DNA of 64,000 nucleotides from Halorubrum sp. DM2 (GCF_901686465.1 NZ_LR594487.1:1-64000); one strand, 5' to 3'; numbered from the stretch's first letter, positions 33,817 through 42,556 are shown. The notes: generated by a model from the letters alone, not told the origin. Numbers and translations are program-made.

Positions 33817-33994
33817 ACTTCTCGAACCCGATTGCGGGGGCCAGTTCGCGGAACGACTGCCGACAGAGCCAGATATCGTACTTCCCAACGAGACCCTGTT
33901 CGCGGCCGGTCACCCGACAGACGTGTCGATCGTCGTTACTCGCTCCGGTTGATTGCTCGATGCTACTGTCTTCGTTCGATGTGTCTCGTGTCAT
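33809..33994 (-). CDS. uS14 ribosomal protein paralogue lacking zinc ligands
   Basis: A 61-residue protein whose C-terminal 38 residues are archaeal/eukaryal uS14: [20 protein letters not shown], then [18 protein letters not shown]. Normal uS14 holds zinc with two Cys-x-x-Cys pairs; here the second Cys of each pair is Thr and Ser, so the tetrahedral site is gone while the rRNA-binding residues remain. In bacteria such C-minus paralogues replace the zinc form when zinc is scarce. It starts 2 bases after the CzcO-like gene and overlaps the FeoB-like gene. A zinc-sparing ribosomal protein is the best reading; a decaying duplicate is less likely given the intact frame. Confidence 0.9.
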   Translation of the reverse strand: MTRDTSNEDSSIEQSTGASNDDRHVCRVTGREQGLVGKYDIWLCRQSFRELAPAIGFEKYD

Positions 33995-33996
33995 GA

Positions 33997-35154
33997 TCAG
34001 CAGTCGCACATGTCGGGCTCACAGCAGGACAGGTCCTCGAGGAACATATCCTTCTCACGGTACTCCCCAATGGGGGCGCGGTCGATATCGAGTCTGGCAG
34101 CGATCTCGTCAGCGACGACGGCGAAGCGCTGTCTGAACTTATAAACAAAGCAGAACAGTTGGCCGTTGTGTGCGACCTGTGGGCCGACCAGAAACATGCC
34201 GGGAGTCGTCGTCGATTCGTCCCGCTCGGTCAGTTCCGGTCGACCGTCGTCGAACGCGAAGTGTTCGTCTGCGGGGCCGAGTCCGCTTTGGAACCCCGTC
34301 GCCAGCACGGGTTGGTTTTGCGTCGCAAACGTCTCACCGTCCGTACTGACGACCTCGAACGACTCGCTATCACTCTCAACGCGTTCGACCCGTTCGACGC
34401 GGACGCCGTCTTCGAGCGTGATCGGCGCGTCCCGTTCGAACGCTTCGCGCAGCTGTTGGCTCGTGTACGGTGAGAGCACTTCGCTCGGGTCGGGGCCACG
34501 GAACCGCCACGGCCCCTCCTCGTCGAGAACGATCGTCTCTTGCCCCTCGTCGGCGAGCGTGAGCGCCGCGTCGATCCCGCTCTCGTACCCGCCGACGACC
34601 ACGACCGGATCGTCGACGCACTCGTCGGCGAACGAGCTCCACGACCCGACCCGAGTGTTGTGAATACAGTGGCTCGCACCCGGGAACGGCTCGTCGTTCG
34701 GCCGGCCGAACTGGCCGGCCGCCCAGACGACGAACTGACTCTGGATCGGACCATTCGACGTATGAAGCATGAACTCGTCGTCGTGACCCTGTACCGACTC
34801 CACGTCGACGCCGGTCTGGACGGGGAGGTCGTAGAACTCGGCAACCCCCTCGAGGTATTCGGCGTACTCGTCACCGCTCGGATGCTCGCTATCGAGCGCG
34901 AACGCCGGCGATGTATCAGTGGTCACAGCGTTCAAGTCTCGACAGCCGAAGCTGTTGCTCGGAAACGAGGGCGTGATCAGTTGCATCTCGTCGGGCCACC
35001 CTCTGAACGACGCGCCGACCGCCTCTCGGTCGAGGATCGCGTAGGAGTCGAGACCGAGATCCTCGAGGACGACGCCGGTTCCGACGCCGGCAGCGCCCGC
35101 GCCGACGATCACCGCATCGAGCGACTCGCACTTTCGGAGGTTTGTCGATGCCAT
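33997..35154 (-). CDS. CzcO-like flavoprotein with Cys-rich tail
   Basis: A 385-residue FAD/NAD(P)-binding protein: FAD motif [20 protein letters not shown], the [14 protein letters not shown] segment of the CzcO/monooxygenase-like group, and a second nucleotide motif [20 protein letters not shown]. The C-terminus ends in [12 protein letters not shown], four Cys in nine residues, a likely soft-metal or disulfide centre. CzcO relatives associate with cation-efflux or metal genes, but their reaction is not settled. It heads an operon with the S14 paralogue and the FeoB-like gene. Its ATG lies one base from a TTAGCAA motif shared with znuA. Confidence 0.85.
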   Translation of the reverse strand: MASTNLRKCESLDAVIVGAGAAGVGTGVVLEDLGLDSYAILDREAVGASFRGWPDEMQLITPSFPSNSFGCRDLNAVTTDTSPAFALDSEHPSGDEYAEYLEGVAEFYDLPVQTGVDVESVQGHDDEFMLHTSNGPIQSQFVVWAAGQFGRPNDEPFPGASHCIHNTRVGSWSSFADECVDDPVVVVGGYESGIDAALTLADEGQETIVLDEEGPWRFRGPDPSEVLSPYTSQQLREAFERDAPITLEDGVRVERVERVESDSESFEVVSTDGETFATQNQPVLATGFQSGLGPADEHFAFDDGRPELTERDESTTTPGMFLVGPQVAHNGQLFCFVYKFRQRFAVVADEIAARLDIDRAPIGEYREKDMFLEDLSCCEPDMCDC

Positions 35155-35165
35155 TTTAGCAACAA
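35155..35165. promoter_or_regulatory. Candidate zinc-regulon motif (TTAGCAA core)
   Basis: TTTAGCAACAA directly upstream of the ATG at 35154, with the core TTAGCAA at 35156-35162. The same core with better symmetry stands at the same distance from the znuA start (42557-42567) and before the SsuA-like gene (53715-53727). The 63-base gap also serves the divergent GTPase gene. Confidence 0.5.
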
Positions 35166-35217
35166 TTGAATCTTAATAGCCAAATATAAATAATATACGC
35201 TATAGTCTTAATAACAG

Positions 35218-36504
35218 ATGAGTCGAGAGACGATCCCCGTCACGGTACTGAGCGGCAACCTCGGCGCGGGAAAGACGACCGTGTTGAACAACCTTCTGAA
35301 CACGCGAACGGACCTCGATATCGCGGTCCTCGTCAACGACATGGGGGAGGTGAACGTCGACGCGGAACACGTCGCCGAGCACTCGGATATCTCCGAAGAC
35401 GACGAGGACCTGATCGAACTGTCGAACGGCTGTATCTGCTGTGAGTTGCACGGCGACCTGCTGGACGCGCTCGCGAAGCTCGCTCAGGCCCGCGAGTTCG
35501 ACTATCTCGTTATCGAATCGACGGGCGTCGCTGAACCGTTACCCGTCGCACAGACCCTCACGATGGGGTTCGATCAGGGCGACCTCGACCCGACGGAGTT
35601 CTACGAGGAGACCGGCATCGAGGTGATGGACTACTACGAACTCGACACGACGGTCACCGTGGTCGACGCCCATCAGTTCTGGACGGCGTTCGACTCGAAG
35701 GAGTCGCTCATGGACGGAGACACCGAGAAAGACCTCGGCAGCCTGCTCATCGAGCAGATCGAGTTCTGTGACGTCCTCCTGTTGAACAAGTGCGACCTCG
35801 TCGGCGAGGCGACGCTCGACGAGATCGAGGAGATGATCGAGGTCCTCCAGCCGCGTGCGAAAATCATCCGGACGGAACACGGCGCGGTCGATCCCGACAA
35901 GATCCTCGACACGGGCCGGTTCGACTTCGAGGAAGCGAGTCAGTCCGCGGGATGGGTACGGGAACTCCAGCAGCCACACGAGTCCGCCGAGGAGGAACAC
36001 GGCGTTACGTCGTTCGTTTACACGTCGCGCCGTCCGTTCCACCCCGAGCGGTTCGCCGATCTGCTCGACGCGTTCCCCGCGAACGTCGTCCGCTCGAAGG
36101 GCCACTTCTGGGTGGCGGGTCGCGAGAGGACGGCGCTCGGCCTGAACGTCGCGGGACGGTCGATCCGAGTCGGATCGGCCGGCGACTGGATCGCGACGCT
36201 ACCGGAAGAAGAGCGCGAGACCTACTTCGAGGCCAATCCGGGACTCGAAGAGATATGGGACGACGAGTGGGGCGACAGGGGGACCCAACTCGTGCTCATC
36301 GGGACGGAGATGGACCACGACGCGCTCCGTGCCGACCTTGACGCGACCCTGCTGACCGACGAGGAGATAGACGCCGACTGGAACGCCTTCGACGACCGGT
36401 TCCCGACGTGGGAGATCGAGGATGACGCCGAACCCGGCGAGGGTACCGAAGGGTCGGCTGGGACGACCGACGACAGCGCCGAGGAGGTCGGCCTCGCGGA
36501 CTGA
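35218..36504 (+). CDS. CobW/COG0523 GTPase (metallochaperone family)
   Basis: A 428-residue G3E GTPase: P-loop GNLGAGKT (13-20), metal motif GCICC (71-75), NKCD in DVLLLNKCDLV, and the C-terminal CobW_C domain (FHPERFADLLDAFPANVVRS). Members insert or deliver metals (CobW for cobalt, ZigA/ZNG1 for zinc, YjiA). Divergent transcription from the CzcO-S14-FeoB operon across a promoter gap with a zinc-type motif suggests the zinc branch. The C-terminal 30 residues are acidic and disordered. The next gene starts 3 bases after the stop. Confidence 0.92.
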   Translation: MSRETIPVTVLSGNLGAGKTTVLNNLLNTRTDLDIAVLVNDMGEVNVDAEHVAEHSDISEDDEDLIELSNGCICCELHGDLLDALAKLAQAREFDYLVIESTGVAEPLPVAQTLTMGFDQGDLDPTEFYEETGIEVMDYYELDTTVTVVDAHQFWTAFDSKESLMDGDTEKDLGSLLIEQIEFCDVLLLNKCDLVGEATLDEIEEMIEVLQPRAKIIRTEHGAVDPDKILDTGRFDFEEASQSAGWVRELQQPHESAEEEHGVTSFVYTSRRPFHPERFADLLDAFPANVVRSKGHFWVAGRERTALGLNVAGRSIRVGSAGDWIATLPEEERETYFEANPGLEEIWDDEWGDRGTQLVLIGTEMDHDALRADLDATLLTDEEIDADWNAFDDRFPTWEIEDDAEPGEGTEGSAGTTDDSAEEVGLAD

Positions 36505-36506
36505 CG

Positions 36507-36773
36507 ATGTCCTCGCCACGCTCCCTCTTCCGGACGGCCGTCGACAAGAACGCGCCACGCGAGACCCGCACAACGGCGATCAATGAACTCGCTGAGATCG
36601 CCGCGACGACGCAGCTCCGCGTTATCGTCGTCGCGGACGGATTTAACGGGTCGTTCCGCCGGCAGGCGTTGAACGGGCTGGGTCGGTGCCGAGCGACGAC
36701 AGAGCTCGCGGCGCTGGCCGATGACGCGAGCCTGCCGACAGCGCTCCGAGAGCGGGCAGACCAGCTGCGCTAA
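36507..36773 (+). CDS. Small HEAT-like helical protein
   Basis: An 88-residue protein made of paired helices (RETRTTAINELAEIAATTQL, then FRRQALNGLGRCRATTELAA), resembling one or two HEAT/PBS-lyase repeats. It starts 2 bases after the GTPase stop, so it is co-transcribed and probably co-translated. HEAT-repeat peptides usually act as protein-binding partners; a role with the GTPase is inference. I know no named family with this pairing. Confidence 0.7.
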   Translation: MSSPRSLFRTAVDKNAPRETRTTAINELAEIAATTQLRVIVVADGFNGSFRRQALNGLGRCRATTELAALADDASLPTALRERADQLR

Positions 36774-36911
36774 CGCTTCGTCTGGCTCGTCGGTTCTCGC
36801 CGTGCGCACGGGAATTAGTTAGCTGATAGCCCCAATTAATATTCTAAAGCAGTTATCGTGTCCCATTTCTTAATAAGATTCTTGTATATATGGTCCCGAA
36901 TTGTTAATGTA

Positions 36912-37064
36912 ATGTCGTACGCATGTACCAACTGCGATGCACAGTTCCAGAGCGCTGCCGGTGTGACCCAGCACGTCGCCTTACACCACGACCGATGTGC
37001 CGTGTGCGATGAGGAGTTCGAAGGGACCGACTCGCTACGCGAGCACGTCCACGAGAGTCACTGA
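36912..37064 (+). CDS. Small two-finger C2H2 zinc finger protein
   Basis: A 50-residue protein with two tandem fingers: CTNCDAQFQSAAGVTQHVAL-HH and CAVCDEEFEGTDSLREHVHE-SH (Cys-x2-Cys, then His pairs). I start at the ATG at 36912, since codons before it are AT-rich and hydrophobic. It is monocistronic, with a TATA-like TTGTATATA about 25 bases upstream (36883-36891). Small zinc finger proteins are numerous in haloarchaea, with regulatory roles in the few studied. Lying between two zinc operons it might report zinc status, but that is inference. Confidence 0.8.
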   Translation: MSYACTNCDAQFQSAAGVTQHVALHHDRCAVCDEEFEGTDSLREHVHESH

Positions 37065-37315
37065 TCGGTACTCCTCAGTACGGTACCGCCGCAACCCCGA
37101 TCGCGATACTGGGTTTCCTTCGCAGACGGAGTCACACATCCAAACACACGTTCGGCTACGACCCGATCAGAGCGATTCGGCTTCGTTGAAGTCCTTATCT
37201 GCCGATGAATCTAGGTAGTCATGCTGAATATAGAGGTTCAGTCAGCAGCCGAACTTGGCTCGGTATCTGAGTCGGATTACCCGCCAGATATGACTCGAGA
37301 CGGAAGAGTTACGCA

Positions 37316-37358
37316 GAATCGAGGAGAAGACCTCAACCTCCAGCGCGGGGAGAATGTT
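37316..37358 (+). mobile_element. Relic of IS200/IS605-type tnpB 3' end (copy A)
   Basis: A 43-base core starting GAATCGAGGAGAAGACCTC is the most diverged of three equal-length copies (others at 54451 and 60552). Its frame still reads TQNRGEDLNLQRGENV, the C-terminal end of a haloarchaeal TnpB protein. The frame is open from about 37220 but has no TnpB catalytic part. Confidence 0.7.
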
Positions 37359-37362
37359 GCCG

Positions 37363-37746
37363 CTACGGCCAGTCGCGGTTCACACTAGAGGGAGTCGACA
37401 GTTTCCAGTCCGCAGCCGTCGCGGCGTCCACAATCGGCTGATATGTCCAGCCGGAGACCGCCTCCACCGCCCCGCTGGTCTCATCGGTTCCGACGAACAC
37501 GTACCGCTCCGTCTGGAAGTTGTTTCGAACGGCCGAGAGCGCCTCTGCTACGGAACGCGGCCCGGACAGAAACTCCTGATGATAGCCGGCCTCTCGCACT
37601 CGCCGTCGTTCGATGTATGACGGCTCCGAGGAGACGATTCCGACGTGACTTGCCCACGTTGCGGCGTCTTCGAGCGCGCGGTCGGGCCGTGCGAGTCGAT
37701 CGAGTGCGCCCAACGAGACGGCCAGCGTGAGATCGGTCGAAGCCAC
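37363..37746 (-). CDS. Conserved small protein, last gene of znu operon
   Basis: A 127-residue soluble protein: GTG start (VASTDLTLAVSLGALDRLAR), a Pro/Arg-rich middle with EPSYIERRRVREAGYHQEFL, and FQTERYVFVGTDETSGAVEA. I recall similar haloarchaeal proteins (DUF7124-like, from memory) but no function. It starts one base after the stop of the flavoprotein gene, so it belongs to the znuA-to-flavoprotein operon. The tnpB relic sits just past its stop codon. Confidence 0.75.
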   Translation of the reverse strand: MASTDLTLAVSLGALDRLARPDRALEDAATWASHVGIVSSEPSYIERRRVREAGYHQEFLSGPRSVAEALSAVRNNFQTERYVFVGTDETSGAVEAVSGWTYQPIVDAATAADWKLSTPSSVNRDWP

Positions 37747-37747
37747 G

Positions 37748-39040
37748 TCAGGACCCGCTTCGAGAGCTCATCGGGAGCGACTCTGCCCGCGCCTGGTCTG
37801 GGGGATCGAGGATTCGTTCCGCGGCGCGTCGAGCGCCGACGATGTTGCGAGCGAAGGGGCCGACGCTGGGCTCCGCGAGCGCGCCCGAAACGTACACCGC
37901 GGACTCGTCGCCGTCGGTCCGTCTCCACGCGAGTGTTCGATCGTCGAGGACGGGAAACCCCTCCGCCCCACGTGCGAGCGACAGCGACTCGCTGACGCGT
38001 TTGACCACCGGCCGCTCCGGAACCGGTTCGAGTCCGGTGGCGAGGACGACCCGTGCGCCTGTCGCCCTCGTACCGTCGTCGAAGCGGAGGGACAACCCCT
38101 CGTCTGTCGCGTGCGCAGACGTGATTTCGCCTCGCCGGAGTTCGAGTGCACCGTCGTCACACGCTTCGGACAGTCGCTGTTCGACGTATGGCGGGATGGT
38201 GGCGTCGTTTCTGACGGCCCGAATCCGATCGAGACGAGCCTCCGACCCCGGTGGCAGCGTGTGGATTTCCTTGCCGATGTGACGCCAGTTGATCCAGTAC
38301 GGGTCGGCCTCGGTCAGCTCGATATCGAGTTCGTGACGCGACAGGAGCGTCACGTCAGTCTGTTCTGCCAGGCGACAGGCGAGCTGCCCGGCCGTGATGC
38401 CGCCTCCGACGACGAACGTCCGCCCCTCGAATTCGCTCGTCGTTGTCGGATCGAACTCGTCGTCCCACACGTGTGCGAGCGGCGTGTCCTCCGAGAGCGA
38501 CGTCGTCCACTCCGGGAGCGTGGGCGTCGCGCCGAGTCCGACGGCCAGGACGACGCGGTGGGCCTCAATCGTCTCCGCGTCTGTTTCCACGACATAGGCC
38601 TCCTGAGACGTAGATCGGGAAATTCCTATCACCCTTGACCGGTAGTGACAGTTATCGAGGTCACGGCGGTCGATGATGTCGCGCGCGTGGTCGAGAAAGA
38701 GGTCAAGCGTCGGTCGATCGGGGTGATTCTCCGTCGACACGAGCTCGTGCGCTCGGTGGTGTCCTTCCGCGAACGACTCGAGCGAGAACGACTCGGTATC
38801 GATATGATGGACGAACGTCGACCGAAGCGTCTCAATCCCACACTGACGAGCCTTTTTGCCGAACGACGCGAGTAACTCCTCGCGCGGATCGAGTATTCGA
38901 ATCTCGTCGTGCGTGTATTCTCCTTCTGTGAGGAGGTAGTTCGCGAGACACGTGCCGTGGATCCCGCCGCCGACGATCACATATTCGTACGGCTGACGGT
39001 TGGGGGCCGGGTGTTCTTCGAGAGCGTCGTTGGTCGTCAC
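37748..39040 (-). CDS. FAD/NAD(P)-binding protein in znu operon
   Basis: A 430-residue flavoprotein: FAD motif EYVIVGGGIHGTCLANYLLT, second nucleotide motif GRTFVVGGGITAGQLACRLA, and VVLATGLEPVPERPVVKRVS toward the end. The layout recalls lysine/ornithine N-hydroxylase-like and CzcO-like proteins. It starts with a GTG overlapping the znuB stop (GTGA), so it is translated with the zinc permease. It is the second flavoprotein in this zinc island, next to the CzcO-like gene at 33997. A redox role in freeing or trapping zinc, or making a metallophore, is possible but unproven. Confidence 0.85.
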   Translation of the reverse strand: MTTNDALEEHPAPNRQPYEYVIVGGGIHGTCLANYLLTEGEYTHDEIRILDPREELLASFGKKARQCGIETLRSTFVHHIDTESFSLESFAEGHHRAHELVSTENHPDRPTLDLFLDHARDIIDRRDLDNCHYRSRVIGISRSTSQEAYVVETDAETIEAHRVVLAVGLGATPTLPEWTTSLSEDTPLAHVWDDEFDPTTTSEFEGRTFVVGGGITAGQLACRLAEQTDVTLLSRHELDIELTEADPYWINWRHIGKEIHTLPPGSEARLDRIRAVRNDATIPPYVEQRLSEACDDGALELRRGEITSAHATDEGLSLRFDDGTRATGARVVLATGLEPVPERPVVKRVSESLSLARGAEGFPVLDDRTLAWRRTDGDESAVYVSGALAEPSVGPFARNIVGARRAAERILDPPDQARAESLPMSSRSGS

Positions 39041-40092
39041 TCTCGCTCACCGCCATCGGCTTCGAGCCCCTGCTCCGCATGCTCGACTGAGGGTCCGGAA
39101 CGCGTCGGGAGCAGCCGAAGCACCCACCGGATGTCGACTTTGGTCACCACGAGAACCGTCGCGTAGACCGCTGCCGCCGAGAGGACAATTGAGCCCCCAG
39201 CCGCGATTCCATATACATACGCGAGTGTCACGCCCGACAGCACGGCGAACTCGGCGGCAAGGATCGCCAGCAGTATCGACTGTTTGAAACTCTGTGCGAC
39301 GAATCCCGCCGTGGCGACCGGCACGACGAGCATCGCCGCGACCAAGATGACCCCCATGATCTGCATCGCGCTGACGACGACGAGCGCCGTAAGCACGACC
39401 ATCAGGCGCTTGTAGAGCCGAACGTTGATCCGGGCGGCCCGTGCCGCGGTTGCGTCAACGGTGACGTACAACAGCGGGCGGTACGCGACTGTGACGAGCG
39501 TGCCGATGAGGAGGCTCATCGCGACGAGCAACCCGACGTTGTCCTTCGAGACGGTCGAGAGACTGCCGAAGAGGTACGCGTCGATTCCGACGGCGATCCC
39601 ACCGTCCGTCGCGGTGATGAGGACACTTCCGAGTGCGAACCCGGTCGTGAGGACGATCGCCAGCGACGTGTCACTGTAGGCGTCCGCGTAATCGATCAGC
39701 AGTTCGACGAGCAGCGCCGTTCCGACGGCGACGATCATTGCGGTCAACAGCGGCGACAGCGACAGCGATAATGCCGCGTTGAGAAACAGCCCGACCGCCA
39801 CGCCCGCGAAGGCGGTGTGAGCGAGCGTGTCGGCGAGCATCGACAGTTCGCGGTGGACGAGAAACGTGCCGACGAGCGGGCCGATCACCGCGATACAGAC
39901 CGCCGCGAGATAGGCTCGCTGCATATACGGATAGCCGAGCATCCGCACGCCCAACAGCTCGGACAGGAGGTTCATTCCGGTTCCGTACACGTCGACGAGC
40001 AACCACTCGAAGAGCCGCCACAAGCTCTCGATCGGTGAAAAGCTATCTGTCGATCCCTGTAACAGAATCGTCGCGAGGTGGTGGGAAGTCAT
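39037..40092 (-). CDS. znuB: Zinc/manganese ABC permease
   Basis: A 351-residue membrane protein of the ABC-3 family (ZnuB/MntB/TroC) with about eight spans: FLVHRELSMLADTLAHTAFA (the conserved SLADALSHA-like loop), VGTALLVELLIDYADAYSDT, and ALVVVSAMQIMGVILVAAML. It carries Zn(II) or Mn(II) through the cytoplasmic membrane. The first 65 residues hold an extra span. It follows znuC by 2 bases and overlaps the flavoprotein start. Zinc is favoured by the His-rich binding protein in the same operon. Confidence 0.92.
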   Translation of the reverse strand: MTSHHLATILLQGSTDSFSPIESLWRLFEWLLVDVYGTGMNLLSELLGVRMLGYPYMQRAYLAAVCIAVIGPLVGTFLVHRELSMLADTLAHTAFAGVAVGLFLNAALSLSLSPLLTAMIVAVGTALLVELLIDYADAYSDTSLAIVLTTGFALGSVLITATDGGIAVGIDAYLFGSLSTVSKDNVGLLVAMSLLIGTLVTVAYRPLLYVTVDATAARAARINVRLYKRLMVVLTALVVVSAMQIMGVILVAAMLVVPVATAGFVAQSFKQSILLAILAAEFAVLSGVTLAYVYGIAAGGSIVLSAAAVYATVLVVTKVDIRWVLRLLPTRSGPSVEHAEQGLEADGGERE

Positions 40093-40094
40093 AC

Positions 40095-40880
40095 TCAGTG
40101 ATCGTGAGTTAACACGTGTTGATCGGTGCCGTACGCGGCTGCGAGAGCGTCAGTGGCGACGAAGTCCTCGGGATCGCCGTCGAAGTACAGTCGTCGGTTG
40201 AGACAGGCGATCTCGCTGGCGTAGGTCGTGACGACACCGATATCGTGTTCGATCAACAGGATAGTGAGCCCCGAGTCGTTGAGGTCAGCTAACAGCTCGT
40301 AGAAGGCCTCTCTGGACTCGGCATCGACGCCGACCGTCGGCTCGTCGAGCGCGAGCAGGTCGGCTTCGGCGGCGAGCGCACGCGCGATGAAGACGCGCTG
40401 GCGCTGGCCTCCGGAGAGCTGACCGACCCGACGGTCGGCCAGGTCCGTGATCTCGACCGCGCGGAGCGCATCGTCGATCGCGCGGCGGTCTTCATCCGAG
40501 AACCGACCGACGAGCCGCCGGGGGTATCGCCCCATCGTGACGAGTTCGCGAACGGTCACTGGCATTCGATCGGCGGCGGCCGTGGCGTTCTGTGGGACGT
40601 AGCCGATCCGCTCGCCGGCGTCGAACTCGCCTGCGGGCTCACCGAACAGCTGAACCGTCCCCGTGTCCGGTTTCTGGAGACCGAGCATCAGGTTCAGCAA
40701 CGTGCTCTTTCCGCTGCCGTTCGGCCCGACGAGCCCGAGAAACGCCCCCGGCTCGACATCGATCGACACCGATTCGATCACGGGGAGGTCCCCGTACGCG
40801 AAGCTGACATCATCGACGCTGACGACGAGTTCTTCCGAACGCCTTCGGAGCGATTCAGCCCCTGCTGTTTCGGTTGTCAT
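40095..40880 (-). CDS. znuC: Zinc/manganese ABC transporter ATPase
   Basis: A 261-residue ATPase: Walker A GPNGSGKST, Q-loop in GYVPQNATA, signature LSGGQRQRVFIARALA, Walker B LLALDEPTVGVD, and H-loop LLIEHDIGVV. The C-terminal end is His-bearing (GTDQHVLTHDH), as in many ZnuC proteins. It overlaps the small gene before it by 4 bases and is followed by znuB after 2 bases. It powers the permease from the cytoplasmic side. Confidence 0.93.
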   Translation of the reverse strand: MTTETAGAESLRRRSEELVVSVDDVSFAYGDLPVIESVSIDVEPGAFLGLVGPNGSGKSTLLNLMLGLQKPDTGTVQLFGEPAGEFDAGERIGYVPQNATAAADRMPVTVRELVTMGRYPRRLVGRFSDEDRRAIDDALRAVEITDLADRRVGQLSGGQRQRVFIARALAAEADLLALDEPTVGVDAESREAFYELLADLNDSGLTILLIEHDIGVVTTYASEIACLNRRLYFDGDPEDFVATDALAAAYGTDQHVLTHDH

Positions 40881-41098
40881 CGGTGCTGTTCGAGACGTAC
40901 GAAGCCGTCACCGGACGCGCTGATCCAGGTCGTCGACCGGTATGGAGCCGCCACATCCGGCGGGTAGATCGTACACGTCGGCTCGTCTGTGGACCCGACG
41001 ACGAGCGCGAGGAGTTCCGGTCGCTGGCGGTCAGACGGACCGGGCGTTTCTGTTCCGTCCCAGCTCGGACGCGTGCTGTCGGGGTCCGTATTATTCAT
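40877..41098 (-). CDS. Small conserved protein between znuA and znuC
   Basis: A 73-residue protein (MNNTDPDSTRPSWDGTETPG, then ELLALVVGSTDEPTCTIYPP and a GDGFVRLEQHR end). The C-terminal half resembles a short haloarchaeal domain of unknown function (DUF7511-like, from memory). ATGA overlaps at both ends couple it to znuA and znuC, which fixes the start and shows it is a real gene. No catalytic or metal motif beyond one Cys is visible. Confidence 0.8.
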   Translation of the reverse strand: MNNTDPDSTRPSWDGTETPGPSDRQRPELLALVVGSTDEPTCTIYPPDVAAPYRSTTWISASGDGFVRLEQHR

Positions 41099-42555
41099 GC
41101 GTTGAGCGCGGTTTCGAGCGTGTCGAGGTTGATGTTCTCCATGATCTCGATGTACCCCCAATCGTTGTCGGCCCACTCGCTTGTCTGCCCCGGGATCGCC
41201 GTCAGCGGTAGCATCCCAGTCGCGTCGGTTTCCTCGACGAGCTGTTCGGCCGCGGTCTGATCTTCCAGCGGATCGGCACAGACGTGCGCGAGCCCGTGTT
41301 CGTCGATGATGTCTTGGGCGCGCTCGATGTCTCGCGGCGTGGGCTGGTCGTCCGGCGAGAGGTCCGTCAGCGACTCGACACGCAGGCCGTAGCGGTCTTC
41401 GAGGTACTGGAACGCGTCGTGACCGGCGACGAACAGCGTCTCCTTCGGCGCGTCGTCGACGATCGACTGGATCTCGCCGTCGAGTTCCTCGAGCTGGTCG
41501 CGGTAGGCGGCCGCGTTGTCGGCGTACACCTCGGCGTTTTCGCCGTCCATCTCGGCGAACGTCGCCTCAAGTTTACCGACCGCTTGGGCGGCTCGCTGGG
41601 GGTCGAGCCAGAAATGCGGGTCCATCGCTCCGTGGTCGTGTTCGTCCTCGCTTTCGTGGTCGTGTTCGTCCTCGCTTTCGTGGTCGTGTTCGTCCTCGCT
41701 TTCGTGGTCGTGTCCACCAGCCGTCTCACTCGCCTCGGGCTTGACAACAGCCCCACCGCTATCAGTGAGCGCTGCATCGAACTCGGCCGGAACGTGCTGG
41801 CTGAACAGCACGTAATGACCCTCCGTATCGATGTCGAGGCTAAAGTTCGTCTCGCCCGAGTCCGTAAACTCTAGCACGTAGAGGCTCTCCTGCGAGGGCG
41901 TAAGTGTATCCCCGCCCTCGACTGTGGTATGTGCCTCGTGATCGCTTGTATAGAGTTCTTTCGCCGTCTCTTCGACGTGTTCGATCCCGTGATCGCCGCC
42001 TTCGTCGGTTGCGAGCACCGCGAGTGACATCTCCGGATCCGGCCCTTCCCCAAACGTGTAGCTGTACGATCCTGCTTCGAGATGGTACAGTCCGGCGTGC
42101 TCCCATGGAGTTTCACCTTCTTTCTCGTGGTCGTGCTCGTCTTCGCCCCCGTGATCGTGACCCCCCTCGATGAGGTCAACCCCTTCGCCGACGGAAACCA
42201 TTTCGACGTCTGCTTCGTCGTCACGGAGGCTCGTAATGAGGTCGCCGACCCACGGCTGGAACCCGTCGGTACCGTAGATGAACAGATCGGATTCGAGGAT
42301 GGTTCCCTGAATATCTGGACCGGGCTCCCAGCCGTGGCCGTGTTGGCCGACCGGCACGAGCGTCTCGGCAGTCGCGGCGTCGCCCGCGACGTGTGTGGCG
42401 AAGTCGCCGAACACGAAGAACGAAGACTGGGCTCCCGGTCCATCTCCAGTTGAGTCACCGCTGTCGGCGTCATTCGACGTACAGCCAGCGAGTGCGCTGA
42501 TAGCGGTGAATCCAATTCCGGTTGCGACGAGGCGTCGCCGAGTGTATTGAGGCAT
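41095..42555 (-). CDS. znuA: Zinc-binding lipoprotein with inserted domain and His-rich linker
   Basis: A 486-residue Tat lipoprotein (TRRRLV leader, lipobox LAGC at Cys25) of the ZnuA/TroA class: QHGHGWEPGPDIQ, DPHFWLDPQRAAQAVGKLEA and FVAGHDAFQYLEDRYGLRV carry the three metal His regions. Between the first and second lies an extra domain (about 151-280; WEHAGLYHLEAGSYSYTFGE) and a His-acid linker (281-309) made by a threefold 24-base tandem repeat (ESEDEHDH units). The usual family length is about 300. It captures Zn(II) outside the cell. The TTGCTAA motif is one base upstream of the ATG. Confidence 0.92.
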   Translation of the reverse strand: MPQYTRRRLVATGIGFTAISALAGCTSNDADSGDSTGDGPGAQSSFFVFGDFATHVAGDAATAETLVPVGQHGHGWEPGPDIQGTILESDLFIYGTDGFQPWVGDLITSLRDDEADVEMVSVGEGVDLIEGGHDHGGEDEHDHEKEGETPWEHAGLYHLEAGSYSYTFGEGPDPEMSLAVLATDEGGDHGIEHVEETAKELYTSDHEAHTTVEGGDTLTPSQESLYVLEFTDSGETNFSLDIDTEGHYVLFSQHVPAEFDAALTDSGGAVVKPEASETAGGHDHESEDEHDHESEDEHDHESEDEHDHGAMDPHFWLDPQRAAQAVGKLEATFAEMDGENAEVYADNAAAYRDQLEELDGEIQSIVDDAPKETLFVAGHDAFQYLEDRYGLRVESLTDLSPDDQPTPRDIERAQDIIDEHGLAHVCADPLEDQTAAEQLVEETDATGMLPLTAIPGQTSEWADNDWGYIEIMENINLDTLETALNA

Positions 42556-42556
42556 C

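Noticed and set aside
41637-41710. Tandem 24-base repeats as a possible CRISPR or satellite
   Set aside because: The units are contiguous, in frame and inside znuA, encoding the His-acid linker; there are no spacers.
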